From positions 1 to 64,000 of the forward strand of contig CM035313.1 in NCBI GenBank assembly GCA_002900995.3: DNA of 64,000 nucleotides, read 5' to 3'. This document shows, in pieces, positions 1 through 9,942 of the stretch. The stretch comes from Ganoderma boninense (lineage: Eukaryota; Basidiomycota; Agaricomycetes; Polyporales; Polyporaceae). The position numbers and the translations under genes are program-made. The notes beneath the pieces were generated by a model. That model was given only the letters and a program-made list of their open reading frames with translations, did no database searches and had not been told where the DNA came from. Every line of letters starts with the position of its first letter. The stretch's first letter is position 1.

Positions 1-763
1 TAACCCTAAGAATCAGTAGTCCAAAACAGGCTAACCCTAACCACATGCACTACAATCACATGCACCTTAATCACATGACCAGCCAAAATTGTAACAGTGA
101 CAATTTTTGTGGGTTAGGGTTCTAAAATTGCCACAGTGACACTTTTGGCCTCTGGTAGGAGTTTAGATGCTTACTAAGCACTAATAAAGCACCCATATGC
201 CATCCAGAGACCTAACAGCTTACAATCCTAAGTTCTCACTGCCATCACCTACATCATGTGACCTCTTAATCCTGCTACTGTTGCAGGATTAGTCACAAGT
301 CACATGTGACATATCCTGCAACAGTTGCAGCTTTTGTATTACATAAGCAGAAATCCTGCAACTGTTGCAGAATATGTCACATGTGACTTGGCCAATCCTG
401 CCACAGTAGCAGAATATGTCACATGTGACCTGTGACATATCCTGCAACTGTTGCAGGTTTTCAATCATGTGACCTGTTAATCCTGCTACTGTACTTAATT
501 CATGATAGGTAATCAAACCGGACATGACTTAGAGCAGGTCTAGGCAGAAAGGGTGATGTCAGCATATACTCACAAAATTGTCACAGTGACAATTTTAGGC
601 GCTTTTTTGCCTTTTTTGGTAACTCTATGTACTGCATGTTGGGTCACATGACTTAGATCCTGCCACAGTAGCAGGATTGAAATCACATGACATATACAGT
701 GGCAGTGAAGGCCAGTGCTTGTTGGCAAAGTAGGCTGAACGAGTGTTAATATTGGTAAAAGTA
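1..763. repeat. Subtelomere-like palindrome-rich region
   Basis: AT-richer than the rest and without a credible gene. Single telomere-type motifs occur at 1-9, 31-42 and 111-120, but there is no uninterrupted CCCTAA array, so this is not a telomere cap. Two short motif families recur in both orientations: CACATGTGAC-like sites and CTGCAACAGTTGCAG-like sites, often side by side between 270 and 690. A third family, AAAATTGTCACAGTGAC-like, occurs near 85, 121 and 574. The subtelomeric reading is inference. Confidence 0.6.
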
Positions 764-1476
764 GGTGCGCGAGGGTGCGCGAGGCTCCTACAGCCACAAC
801 GGAGAAAGCTATCGATGTGAACTTTTTTGCACAGCATGAGAGAGGTCTACATCGACAACTTTCTCTCCTCGCGCACATCAGTTTGTCAGCAGATTGACTC
901 ATGAGGAGGCCGGCATCTGAGCCTAGCCTAACAGGTAAACAGGTGCGCGAGGGTGCGCGAGGCCCATAGCGCAACAACGAAGACAGGTATCAACACCAAA
1001 CCTTTTGGAGAGCAAGGGCATGGTCAAAGACTACAACGTTCTCTCCTCGCGCACACAGGTTTGCCAACAGGTTGACCCGTGAGAGGGGCAGGAGCAGGGG
1101 CTATGCCAATAGCCCCCCAAGTGCGCGAGCACTGCGCGAGGCCCCTACCACCACAACGGAGTCAGCTATTGAGGTAAACTCTTTTGGGCAGCATAGGGGA
1201 GGTCTATATCTACAACTTTCTCTCCTCGCGCACATCAGTTTCTCAGCAGGTTGACACGGCAGAGGGCAAGGAGTGCTCTAAGGCCTTGAGGCAAAAAAGT
1301 GCGCGAGCACTGCGCGAGGCCTCTACTGCCCCAACGAAGACAGCTATCGACATAAAACTTTTTGGAGGGCATGAGGGAGGTCTAGAGCTACAACTTTGCC
1401 TCCTCGCGCATGTCAGTTGGTAAGGAGGGTGAGGCATGGCGGCCCAAAAACCCAACTGCGCGAGGTGCGCGAGGCT
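764..1476. repeat. Tandem array of about 178-bp units
   Basis: Four diverged head-to-tail units start at about 764, 942, 1121 and 1299 (spacing 178, 179, 178), with a partial start near 1455. Each opens with GTGCGCGAG followed by a second GCGCGAGGC block, has a shared middle (CAACGGAG/CAACGAAG, then an AGCAT/AGCAA core), and closes with CTCCTCGCGCAC or a close variant. Opening and closing motifs are reverse complements, so each unit can fold on itself over about 110 nt. Unit identity is moderate, so the array is not recent. Confidence 0.75.
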
Positions 1477-1481
1477 GCCCC

Positions 1482-1911
1482 TTATATAAGGGGCCGGGTT
1501 TCATATGATAGGTACATGTGCAGCATCGCAAAAAACTCCTCACGGTCCCCTCGCACACGCGCAATCCGCGTGGTCTCCGAGTACTGCCGCGCAAACAGTC
1601 GCAGATCGTCGTCGTCCAGCCGCTCGTCCAGAAACCGGTACATCTCCTCGAACGACGAGTCCACTCGCGCGGTGTGGTCCAGCGCACGCACATGCATCAG
1701 GAACGTGTCCGCCAGCGTCGAAACATCCACACCCCCTCTTCATCCTCTGCCCCTCCCCGCCTCCCATAACCCCCTCTTCCTCAACACCCTCCCCTCTTCC
1801 CATCCTAAACACGTCGTCGATCTCCATGTTCGCCGCTAGGCCGTTCGGATCAATCGTGTACGCCACAGTCTCAACCAGCGTGTCCACAATGTGCTCGTCA
1901 AGACGGTTCAT
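1482..1911 (-). CDS. Small acidic hypothetical protein, two exons
   Basis: I do not recognise the family. An upstream exon starts at 1911 and encodes MNRLDEHIVDTLVETVAY and what follows. A downstream coding stretch from about 1730 to the TAA at 1482-1484 is acidic and helical (FEEMYRFLDERL, then an ARQYSETTRIARVR-type helix). The frames differ, so an intron is needed. The best GT-AG pair gives about 52 nt but has a poor pyrimidine tract, so the junction is uncertain. A TATATA motif near 2000-2010, about 95 bp upstream of the ATG on the same strand, supports transcription in this direction. The stop codon lies inside an 18-bp perfect palindrome. The protein would be about 120-130 aa with no signal peptide or membrane segment. 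Confidence 0.35.
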
Positions 1912-2631
1912 GGCAGGTAGATGGGAGGTAGCAGCAGGGGGGAGACAAAGTGCGTCAGCTAGGCGTGCCGTTGCTCTTCATGTCCCTCGCCCGCCTCATT
2001 CCTATATACTTCCTACCCGCTTCGCTGGCACACGCAGATCCCCCTTCTCGACCGCACTCTTTTCCCTTCCCACTTACATCAGCCCACTCGCTTCTGCCCC
2101 TCCTTCTCAACAACTCTATTCATCGGCACCGTGCCTGCATCCGGCTATCATTCTCTCGCTTCTCTCCTTCTCTCTTTCTCACGTTTGCTGCGCTCCGTTT
2201 CTCTCTCCTTCTCACCTCTCCTCACATCACTCCGACACTTCGCCTCTTCACCTGCCTTCCTTCTTTGCACCCTCCACCCGCTTCGTTCATTCCATCCTTC
2301 TTTAGCCACTATTCCTTCCTCCTACCTAATCCCCTCATTCAGATTTCAATTCATTCATAGTAAGTCTTACATAGCTCCATTTCTTCTCTCTATATCTCGA
2401 CCCTTTGCTACATATGTCCGTCTCAATAATGCTTTCACACACAATTCATGAGTTCATTTAAAAAGCTGTCGACATCACCCAGTTCGACCCTCCTTTATGC
2501 CTGTCTTCACTACATATCCCACCTGCATTCACTAAGTTTCCTTTATACACAGTCACCATCTACGCCCAATGCCATGTTTGCTATCACACCTTTATTCGAA
2601 TTTGCCAGGTACGCAGTCTTGCTCCCATATC
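1912..2631. other. Pyrimidine-rich gene-free stretch
   Basis: The plus strand is strongly C+T-rich from about 1960 to 2560, with many CTCTCT/TTCCTT runs. Open frames here are low in complexity and look like composition artefacts. The left end probably contains the promoter of the small minus-strand gene. I see no other gene. Confidence 0.5.
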
Positions 2632-2733
2632 TGCGACATAGCAGTCACTCCGCTATGTCGCAACTTTCCTGTTCCCGGTAATCCCCGACCCTTCTCTCTT
2701 TTTGCGACATAGCGGTACGCCCGCTATGTCGCA
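2632..2733. repeat. Two related hairpins, 71 bp apart
   Basis: The first hairpin has 11-nt arms TGCGACATAGC (2632-2642) and GCTATGTCGCA (2652-2662). The second has perfect 13-nt arms (2703-2715 and 2721-2733) around a 5-nt loop. Both share the TGCGACATAGC arm. They lie just left of degenerate CTAACCCTAA motifs (about 2769-2782 and 2802-2813) and of the copia fragment. The function is unknown. Confidence 0.7.
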
Positions 2734-2841
2734 ACAATCTCCGAAAATCTCACCCGAACCTCACTCTAACCCTAATCCCCCCCTACTTTACACCCTATTA
2801 ATGGCCCTAACCCTTACGGGCAGTCTTTTACCCCCTCTGTC

Positions 2842-3681
2842 ATGCGCATTACTCGCATAGGTCGAAAGATCTTCTTAGATCAATGTGCATATTTGGAAAA
2901 AGTATTGGACCGCTGCGGCATGACAAATGCGCGACCTGCTTTAACTCCACTCCCTGCGGGTTACATACCTGCACCCAACACAGAACAGTCCACGCCGGAA
3001 CTTCGCTCCAGATATCAGAAAATCATCGGTTCTCTGCTCTACCTCATGCTGGGTACGAGACCGGATTTGACTTTCGCTGTGACCAAACTGGCACAATATG
3101 CTGCGAACCCGAGCACGGATCACCTTAGCAAGGCACTCCACATCTGCCGCTACCTCGTCGGAACCAAGAAATACGCCTTGGTTTATAACGGCGAATCTCA
3201 GCTTGGCTTAACAGCTGGGACTGATAGTGATTGGGCCTCAGACCCATACACTCGACGCTCGCAAACTGGCTTCATGCTAAAGTTAGCGAACTGTGCATTC
3301 TCGTGGGTCTCACGTGCACAGAAGACCATTGCCCTCTCCTCTACTGAGGCTGAATATATGGCAATGAGCGACTGTAGTCGCCAGATAGTCTGGGTTCACA
3401 ACTTGCTTGCTGAACTTGGCTATCATCTCGACCGTGTACCATTGTCTGGAGACAACCAAGGATCCATTCACATTGGACAAAACGCTGTAATGGAAGCGAG
3501 GTCGAAACACATCGACATCCGCTATCACTACATCCGTGAAGTGTACGATCGAGGCATCACTGACATATTCTATGTCGAAGGGACTAACAATCCCGCTGAT
3601 ATTTTCACCAAGAATTTGGGCACTGTGAAGTTCCACCACTTCCGTCCCCACCTTGGTTTGCATTTCCCTAAGGCTGCCTAA
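2842..3681 (+). pseudogene. Copia Pol C-terminus (RT end plus RNase H)
   Basis: A 279-codon open frame matches the Pol C-terminus of Ty1/copia elements. It opens with a ...YLEKVLDRCGM block typical of the end of reverse transcriptase. Next come the conserved GSLLYL...RPDL region and RNase H with its acidic residues in TDSDWASD, STEAEYMA and SGDNQGS, then the terminal KHIDIRYHYIRE...DIFTK block. Catalytic positions look intact, but protease, integrase and most of RT are missing. The ATG at 2842 is simply the first in-frame methionine after the break. It is a coding relic, not a functional gene. Confidence 0.85.
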
Positions 3682-3733
3682 AGCGCGCCATATCCGCTTG
3701 CGTACTTGTGGGTGCGTACTTAGCGAGGGGGAG

Positions 3734-4084
3734 TGTTGAACAGCATAGCCGAGCATAGCATGCACGGCATAGCTGTGTACACAGATATCGGCACAGCCCG
3801 ATATCTCATCCATCTGCACAGGCGCTGTATAGCCACCCACATGATCATCTCATGTGTCGCACTGCCTAGATGTCTCTGGCAGTGCGTTCCCGTACTGTAT
3901 AGCCTTAGTAATACAGTACATCCTGTAGTATATATATGGCCCTCATTGGCCCTAATGAAGAACAGCTCTTCTCTCTCTTCTCCTCACTCGATACAAGCCT
4001 CTACCTCACACTAGCCAGGTGAGTATGCGTGCACACTGCGTGTAGTGCCCTCCCCATAGTGGGCGTCTCCCGCTATGTTCAACA
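3734..4084 (+). repeat. Copia 3' LTR, 351 bp
   Basis: It starts TGTTGAACA (3734-3742) and ends TGTTCAACA (4076-4084), a perfect 9-nt terminal inverted repeat with TG...CA ends. A TATATATGG box sits at 3931-3939. A consensus 5' splice site CAG|GTGAGT lies about 85 bp downstream, at 4017-4024. Confidence 0.85.
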
Positions 4085-4489
4085 ATGTGGCTGTGGAATT
4101 TGCGTTACGAACCTCGGTGGTTGGGCCTCCCTCCATCTGCTTCAAGCGCTCAAACAACCATGCGCGCCAACCGCCTTGAAGCGCCCTGACAAGTTTTCGG
4201 CGCTTTCGCCAGCTGCTAGCACTCGAAGCGAGCACGACCGTCCTAACGGCCCATGTTAAGGAGGCGCAATGCAGAGCGACTGATATCGATGAACGTTTGA
4301 ACGCTTCGCAATGGTACAAAAACTCGGCGAGAGCCTAGAGGTGTCATTGTTGACAATGGCGCCAACTCCGACAACTGAGTTCCTAATTCAGTATTTACGT
4401 ACAAAATGAACATCCGGGAGTCGCGGTCGCCACCCGAACCGCCATTCAACTCTACCACCGTGACAAGCCTCCAGTTTCTCTTGCAAAAG
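4085..4489. other. Intergenic, upstream of F-box gene 1
   Basis: No gene is seen. Part of the stretch before 4490 resembles the sequence upstream of the F-box paralog that starts at 31355, so 5' flanking DNA was duplicated along with the coding region. Confidence 0.5.
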
Positions 4490-6272
4490 ATGGCACTGCC
4501 TCACCGTGTTCTTGTGATCCCCGAGATCCTATACGAGGTATTCGGGAACTTCTCTGTATGCCCACAGCTCTCTCTTCCGAGTCCTGCAGCAGAGTTGGGA
4601 TCATTTCGATTTCCGAACGACTTGAGAGACCGGGACAACCTCGAAGCATCCAACGCTAAGAGACGGACCCTCGCACGCGCCGCACGTACTTGCAAGGCGT
4701 TCGCGGAACCCGCCTCCGGCGTACTATGGGAGGTGATTGACGACTTCACGCCCATCGAATCCATACTCGGGAATGCACGCCGGGTGAGTGGCCGCATACG
4801 TACCGGTACGAGTCAGACTCAATACATTGGCTGATAAAACGCGATTCAAGATCCCCGAAGGCGACAAGAAGGCTCGCGTTTGGGAGCGGATCGCGCAGAT
4901 CGCGAGGCGCATCCGCGCGCTGTCATGCTGGACTCCGACAGCACGCATGCCTGGCGATAGCGAGGCACTCGCCACCTTCTGCTCGCGCTTTGACGCCAGT
5001 GCTGGCCGCCCCATGTTTCCAAACCTGCGCGTTTTGTTCGTGCTCTGGGGACTTACTAACGGGGATGCGTGGCTCTCCTTTCTCAGGGCCGTGTGTGCCT
5101 CCCCATCGCTAGCTCTCTTCTCGGTTTCTACAGAGCATGATCTCGCCATCCTCAAGATCCTCGCTGCGGCCGCCGTCGCGCCCCAGCAGATCATTCATCT
5201 CAAGGCCCCGACTCTCTGGAGTGTCGATGAAGAAGGTCACCAGACCCTGGCAAAGTTCAGCAACCTCCACACGGTCCATTTCATGGCCATCGACGCGACG
5301 TTGTTCCGCTGGCTCGCCTCGCTGCCTAACCTTCAGGCGCTGCATGGGTGCTTCTATATGTCGGGCCCAGTCAGGATCATGCACGGCGCATTCCCCGCCC
5401 TCCAAGAAATCTCCACTCAAGACATGGACCAAGAGGCTCGGCGACACTTCCCCGCCGTGCTCCCTTACATATCCTCCAGATCCCTCACCCGCCTATCTCT
5501 CCGCACCTCGGTGCCGCGCACCGAAGACATGGTGCAGTACCTCAATGACCTGTCTACGTCCCCGGCCACGGCGCAGCTGCGCCAGCTCACGCTCTGCGTC
5601 GACATCGAGTTCAACGAGATCGACAACGAGGGCGAGGTCCCCGACGGCGTGTCCCTCGCGCCCGACGTCCTCGCTCCCCTCAAGCGCCTCTCCGCGCTGA
5701 CGGACATCGCGTTCGTCGTGTGCTTCCAGACGCCTATGGTCGCGACGTTCACGGTGCGTGACGAAGACCTGGACGCCGTCGCGTCCGCGTGGCCGGGCCT
5801 CGTCTCCGCCAAGTTCGGGTTCACGATCCAGTGGGACAACTACAACGACGACGGCCCGTGGGGGATCACGCGGCCCTCGCTCGGCGCGGTCGTCGCCCTC
5901 GCGGAGCGCTGCCGCGGACTCGAGAGGCTCGACGTAGAGTTCAGGAACGTCGGCGAGCGCGAGCTGGCGCGGCTCGAGGCGCGCGCGGAGGCGTGTGCGT
6001 CGCCGCAGAGGGCGCTGCGGAGGATCGTGTTCGAGCCGGACTCGGACTTCTGCGAGACGTTCTGCGTGGAGGACCCGCAGCGGCTTGCGGAGGTCCTCCG
6101 AAGGCTCTTCCCGAATCTCAGGAGCGGGCTGGAGGTTCTGCCGCCTGAGGGAGGGTCGGACGAGGAGGAGACGGAAGTGAAGTATCGCGGTTGGGACGAG
6201 AGTGCGATGGACACGGATGCGTTCTGCCTGTTGGAGGCGCTCGATGACAAGAATCTTGTCGAGGACTCGTAA
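4490..6272 (+). CDS. F-box protein with LRR-like C-terminal region, paralog 1
   Basis: Exons 4490-4783 and 4851-6272 are joined by a 67-nt GT-AG intron with a CTGAT branch site and encode 571 aa. The N-terminus (about residues 5-85) has the Agaricomycete F-box pattern PEILYEVFGNF...ARTCKAFAEPA..LWEVIDD. F-box proteins normally bind Skp1 in an SCF ubiquitin ligase. The rest resembles the degenerate LRR-type substrate region of this family (LPNLQALHG, FPALQEIS, LTRLSLR, LRQLTLCV). The start was chosen because all three paralogs here share M(A)PHR at this point. Its nearest relative is the gene at 29598-31355, which it matches almost block for block. It is followed 85 bp on by a HET-gene fragment. 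No frameshift is seen, so it is probably functional. The substrate is unknown. Confidence 0.8.
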
Positions 6273-6356
6273 TGCTCTGGAGTTGTTGAGTCACTACTAA
6301 AGGGAATTGGTTGTGCGCAAGTGAAGGCGCATACTTTGTGTAGATGGCCCGGTTAG

Positions 6357-6660
6357 GGTCAGGATGTCGCGGACGTCCGAGGAGTCGGCGGGTACGTGCC
6401 TCGTCGAGCGCGACTACGTGTTCTGGTGGGACTCGATAAAGTGGTTGCTCAGGCCGAAAGCCCCGCCCGGCCAGACCATCAGCTTGGGTGCGCCCGCGGC
6501 GGGCGGGCTCACTGTGGACATCAGCCTGGAGTTTGCGGGAACTGGGGTGTACTACGTGCGCGTTGACATACTCGATGGCGCGCCGTCTGCATACTAGGAT
6601 GTAAAGTCTTCGCTATTCGCCTCGGGCTCGTCGGGTATCGAGTCTGCAGCAGGGAAAGCA
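6357..6660 (+). pseudogene. Fragment of the 3' end of a HET-domain gene
   Basis: The segment matches the last about 100 codons of the HET gene at 25118-27250 in the opposite orientation, from MSRTSE through VERDYVFWWDSIKWLL and GVYYVRVDILDGAP. A TAC-TAG stop replaces the TAC-TCG of the intact gene, and homology continues past it (AAAGTCTTCGCTATTCGCCT). Nothing of the HET domain itself is present. It is a non-functional leftover of the inverted cassette duplication. A lone GGTTAGGG sits at the left junction (6351-6358). Confidence 0.85.
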
Positions 6661-7108
6661 AGGGACCATTAAATGGGGGACCGGCGACGTAGAGATCAGA
6701 CTAGGAGGCTAGCGGGGCGGACACGACAAGGAGCTTGAGCAGGCTCGGCCCGGCTGGGTACGGAAGCTGCAAAATCCCAAACTCCTGTAGGCAAAGCTGA
6801 CGATGGAGAGCGGATGGACTTGACTCTATGAACAGGTTCCGGTCCGAGTGTGACGTACTGTTTTCCTCATTACACGGCCTCACGCCTATTTCTTGAGTTG
6901 GTTCTGGATATTGTACGCCAATTTTTTTACATCTATCTCCGATATCTTGGGAGCGAGCCACGATGACGCGCCGAGTCTCTGGAGGCGGGAGAGGGATCTG
7001 CTCTTCGTCAAATGCGAAGAAATGTGGTACCGCCATTCCGATATCGTATTACCTGTCCGGGTCAACTGGCCGACTCAGCCATATGTAGCAGATACGTGTT
7101 CGACTTGA
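6661..7108. other. Intergenic, no gene seen
   Basis: It lies between the HET fragment and the 3' end of the methyltransferase gene. I looked here for an FGE-sulfatase domain that would extend the methyltransferase into a full Egt1 and found none. Confidence 0.5.
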
Positions 7109-8875
7109 TTAGGAGTAGCCAAATAGAGCGAGACACTCTCCATGTATGCTGTTCGCCACTTCCGAAGGCGAAATATCGACCCTTTCTTTCTCTACTAAAT
7201 CGGAGAACTTCGGGCGCTGAAGGAGCCACAGAGCGTACTGCGACGAACTGTTAGTCCATCGTTGGACTGGACGAAGGTTTGCGTCAGCGAACAACTTGCA
7301 TGTGTCGCTCTTGGAGAACTATATGCAGATTGAGAAAGAGCCAGGGAATGATAGGACAAGTATGCACAGTACCTTGTGCGAAACCGCGACGCGAACGAGT
7401 TCATCTTTAGCGAAGCATAAATGCGCCTTTGTCTGCGGATCGACGACGGTCTGGTCGCAAGTGGACTTGTAGTACGCCTCATGGCGGCCTGTGGACGTCA
7501 ATATGTATTCAGTGCTTTCAAGGTTTTGTCGGTGCACCACATATTGGCCGGAAGCCCACTCACGCAGCTCCCCGTTGTACATCCCGACGTACTCCCACTT
7601 GCTTTCGTCGAACAAGCCTTCGTCGCCCAGCGCGCGACCCGCGCTCCTCAAGCCGTTCATGGCGAACTTCTCGCTGATGCCCTTGGGGTCGTTGTATGCG
7701 GCCTCGATTTGCCGTGCGTCGTGTCCGTGGTCGATGCCGAGCAGGAGCGTGTCGCCTGAGCCAGGGCGCAGCGGCAGAGACCGCAAGAACGCGGCATCGT
7801 CACCGCGCGCAAAGTTCCCTAGCGATGACCCGATGAAGAGGATGTGGAGAGGCGGCGGCGGGGGGGCATGACGGGTTGCGTCCGACGCTTCCGAGCCAGT
7901 GGTGGGGTTGCGGGAGGAGTTAGAGGCAGAGCTTGCAGCGGCCGAGCTGGAGGATGCAGCTTTACCGACACGCCCGAGCCCTTCCAACTCGGGGCATTTG
8001 TAGGAGAAAGAAGGGGCACGGGCACCCTCGAACGCGGTGCGAGCTTCGAGCCCGCCATCTTTGAGGAACTTGAGACCGTCGTCGTACGTGCCGCACAACC
8101 CCGCAGTGGCGACTTTGCCCTTGAGCTGCGCGCCGATCTCCGAGGCGTTCAGTTCAACGAGTGTGCGTTCGAGTTCGCGCCTCTCCAGGTCGAGGGCGAG
8201 GTAGTTGATAGGGGGAGTTGGCGAGGAGTAGGGGACGAGGAGAGCGAATGCGCTCAAGACGAGAGACGTCTTCCGGAGCGCCCTGCCGAAGGACACGGGG
8301 CGTCAGAGTGCTTCATTGGGGGACAGAGAGCTGTCAAGAAACGTCACGCCGAGATTGGTTGATGTGAAGGGATGTAGGAAACAGATTGTTGTAGGATGAA
8401 CCCCGCACAGGAAGCTCCGATAGGACCGGAGGCAGAGCTCCAATCTCACGAATTAACGGCCGTACACGCATGTTCGAGAAACGACGAAGCCGTGGTTGAA
8501 CATAAATGTCGAGACTCACCCAGCACCAAGCTCCACGACGAACGCGTCCATAGCCTGAGTATCACCATCCGGATCTGCGACACCCGAGTGCATGATCCGC
8601 CGCACGATCTCGTCCGCGCTGTTCTTGAGGATCTCCTCCTCGGCAGGGAACAGGTAGTACTCCGTTGCACGGGTCGTGAGTTCGTCGTAGAGGTGAAGGC
8701 CACGCTCGTCGTAGAGCAGCAGCGAGGGCAAAGTTTTGTGTCCGACAGGCTGCGCAAGCCCGGATAAGATCTGGTCGCGGAGCGACCTCGAGGAGTCGCC
8801 GGGCGCGGGCTCGCCGCGGGCGTGGATGTCGACGATGTGGACGGTGTTGGCGTTGACGGGGCTGTTCGACACCAT
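7109..8875 (-). CDS. EgtD-type SAM-dependent amino-acid N-methyltransferase, stand-alone
   Basis: Exons 8520-8875, 7373-8282 and 7109-7294 encode 483 aa; all junctions are GT-AG and in phase. The enzyme belongs to the EgtD/DUF2260 family, which trimethylates histidine (ergothioneine pathway) or related amino acids such as prenyl-tryptophan. Visible marks are the N-terminal LPSLLLYDERG...ATEYYLFPAEEEIL block, the SAM-site run ELGAG-ALRKT, YLALDLE, FIGSSLGNF, the GIDHGHD..IEAAYNDPKG loop, and the terminal RWT...YALWLLQRP. Fungal Egt1 proteins continue into a DinB/FGE-sulfatase domain, but this one stops 31 residues after LLQRP. A serine/alanine-rich insert lies near residues 215-240. It could be a true methyltransferase-only paralog or a truncated Egt1. 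The substrate cannot be told from sequence. Confidence 0.8.
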
Positions 8876-9317
8876 GATGGGGAGCGAGTGATCAGAAGTG
8901 CGGAAAAGTGAGAATATATCGAATAAATCGCCGCAACTGCTGGAATATATACCCTCTGCGACTGAGGCGCAGTGTCACGGAGGCTCGGAGCCCGGGGATC
9001 CAGAGATGGCGAACGTGCTGTCCTTGTGTGTTGCCCCAACATGTTGACTTTCTCCATTCGCTGTAGGCCTAAATAATCATCGCCTGACCTCTCCGGCCCA
9101 GTAGATCCCTCCGGCCTGCGCCAAGTCCGAGTCAGGCCTGTGCAAGCGTCAGCCAGCGGGAGTCAAATGTACGCGCCGTGCGCTCGACATTCACTGTGAT
9201 CCTGTCATATGTAGTCCCTCTATGACACAAAGAACACGGGGCGCTGAGGAGGAGCTGTCGAAATCCACGGAGAAGAAAGCGCGCGGTGGAGGTAAATAGG
9301 AAGGCCGCTCACCCTTA
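8876..9317. promoter_or_regulatory. 5' flank of the methyltransferase gene
   Basis: No gene is seen. It contains the presumed promoter of the minus-strand methyltransferase and, to the right, the insertion site of a MITE-like element. Confidence 0.4.
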
Positions 9318-9708
9318 CTAGTTCCACCCCGGATCCGACGGTCCCTCAGGCATTTGTGAATATCTCCGCCCCCTTCACTCCGATAATTATGAAACTTGGC
9401 ACAAATCTCTACAGTATATGCCTCTTTGTGACTTCGAAGTTTGGTAGAATTCCGTTCAGACTTGCGCTGAGGATCAGAGGGCGACTTAGCCGACCCCAGA
9501 TGCGACGGAAGAGGCGCCCAGCAGCGAGAACATACGAATGGCAATGCCTGGCTTGTTTTCGTCTGGATTACTATAATGGTAGCTCCGAAACTCATGAATG
9601 AGGTGAAATAGCCTGAAATATTTGTTGTCTGAGGAGCACTCAGGCAGGAAACATGACCGTCGCTTCTGGGGTTACGGGCGCTTTCCGTCGCATCTGGGGT
9701 GGAACTAG
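9318..9708. mobile_element. MITE-like foldback element, 391 bp, TA target site
   Basis: Imperfect terminal inverted repeats of about 23 nt, CTAGTTCCACCCC then GGATCCGACGG on the left and its near reverse complement on the right, are flanked on both sides by TA (9316-9317 and 9709-9710). Inner CGTCGC(A/T)TCTGGGG motifs recur at about 9492, 9659 and 9684. No transposase is present, so it would be non-autonomous. TA duplication with short inverted repeats fits a Tc1/mariner-type MITE, but that class assignment is inference. Confidence 0.6.
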
Positions 9709-9942
9709 TACGGGCAGTGGTCATCGGTCTTCTCAATCAAGTGCCTTTGCAGAGCGCCGATTGGAGCGTAGCAGCGTCTTTAACGCGACAGAAAAGCTGA
9801 CACCGGGGCGACATTCAGATCAAGACCATGCTTACACTTGACTCGTCGTAGGTACAGGGCCAATGTCGTCCGCTCGGATGAGCCAACCGTTGGAATAGTC
9901 TTCAAGACAAAAACCTGGGTGGGAGCCCACCGTCCACTCCCT

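Larger units (their letters stand above)
2830..4084 (+). mobile_element. 5'-truncated Ty1/copia element: RT tail, RNase H and 3' LTR
   Basis: Only the 3' third of a copia-type LTR retrotransposon remains. It comprises the end of the RT/RNase H coding region (2842-3681), a purine tract AGCGAGGGGGAG (3722-3733) serving as polypurine tract, and a complete 3' LTR (3734-4084). The break on the left is near 2830, next to telomere-like motifs and hairpins. There is no 5' LTR, so a target-site duplication cannot be checked. The fragment cannot transpose on its own. Confidence 0.85.

Noticed and set aside
1..120. True telomere at the left end
   Set aside because: Only isolated CCCTAA/TTAGGG units occur; there is no tandem array.
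1505..2305. 266-codon plus-strand frame
   Set aside because: Composition-driven by the C+T-rich stretch; no domain, and it overlaps a better-supported minus-strand gene.
6364..6597. A functional 77-aa gene
   Set aside because: It is a copied 3' piece of the HET gene, with a stop where the parent reads serine and homology continuing beyond.
6701..7036. Sulfoxide-synthase half of Egt1 downstream of the methyltransferase
   Set aside because: The minus-strand frame here has no DinB or FGE-sulfatase motifs and no splice path from the methyltransferase.
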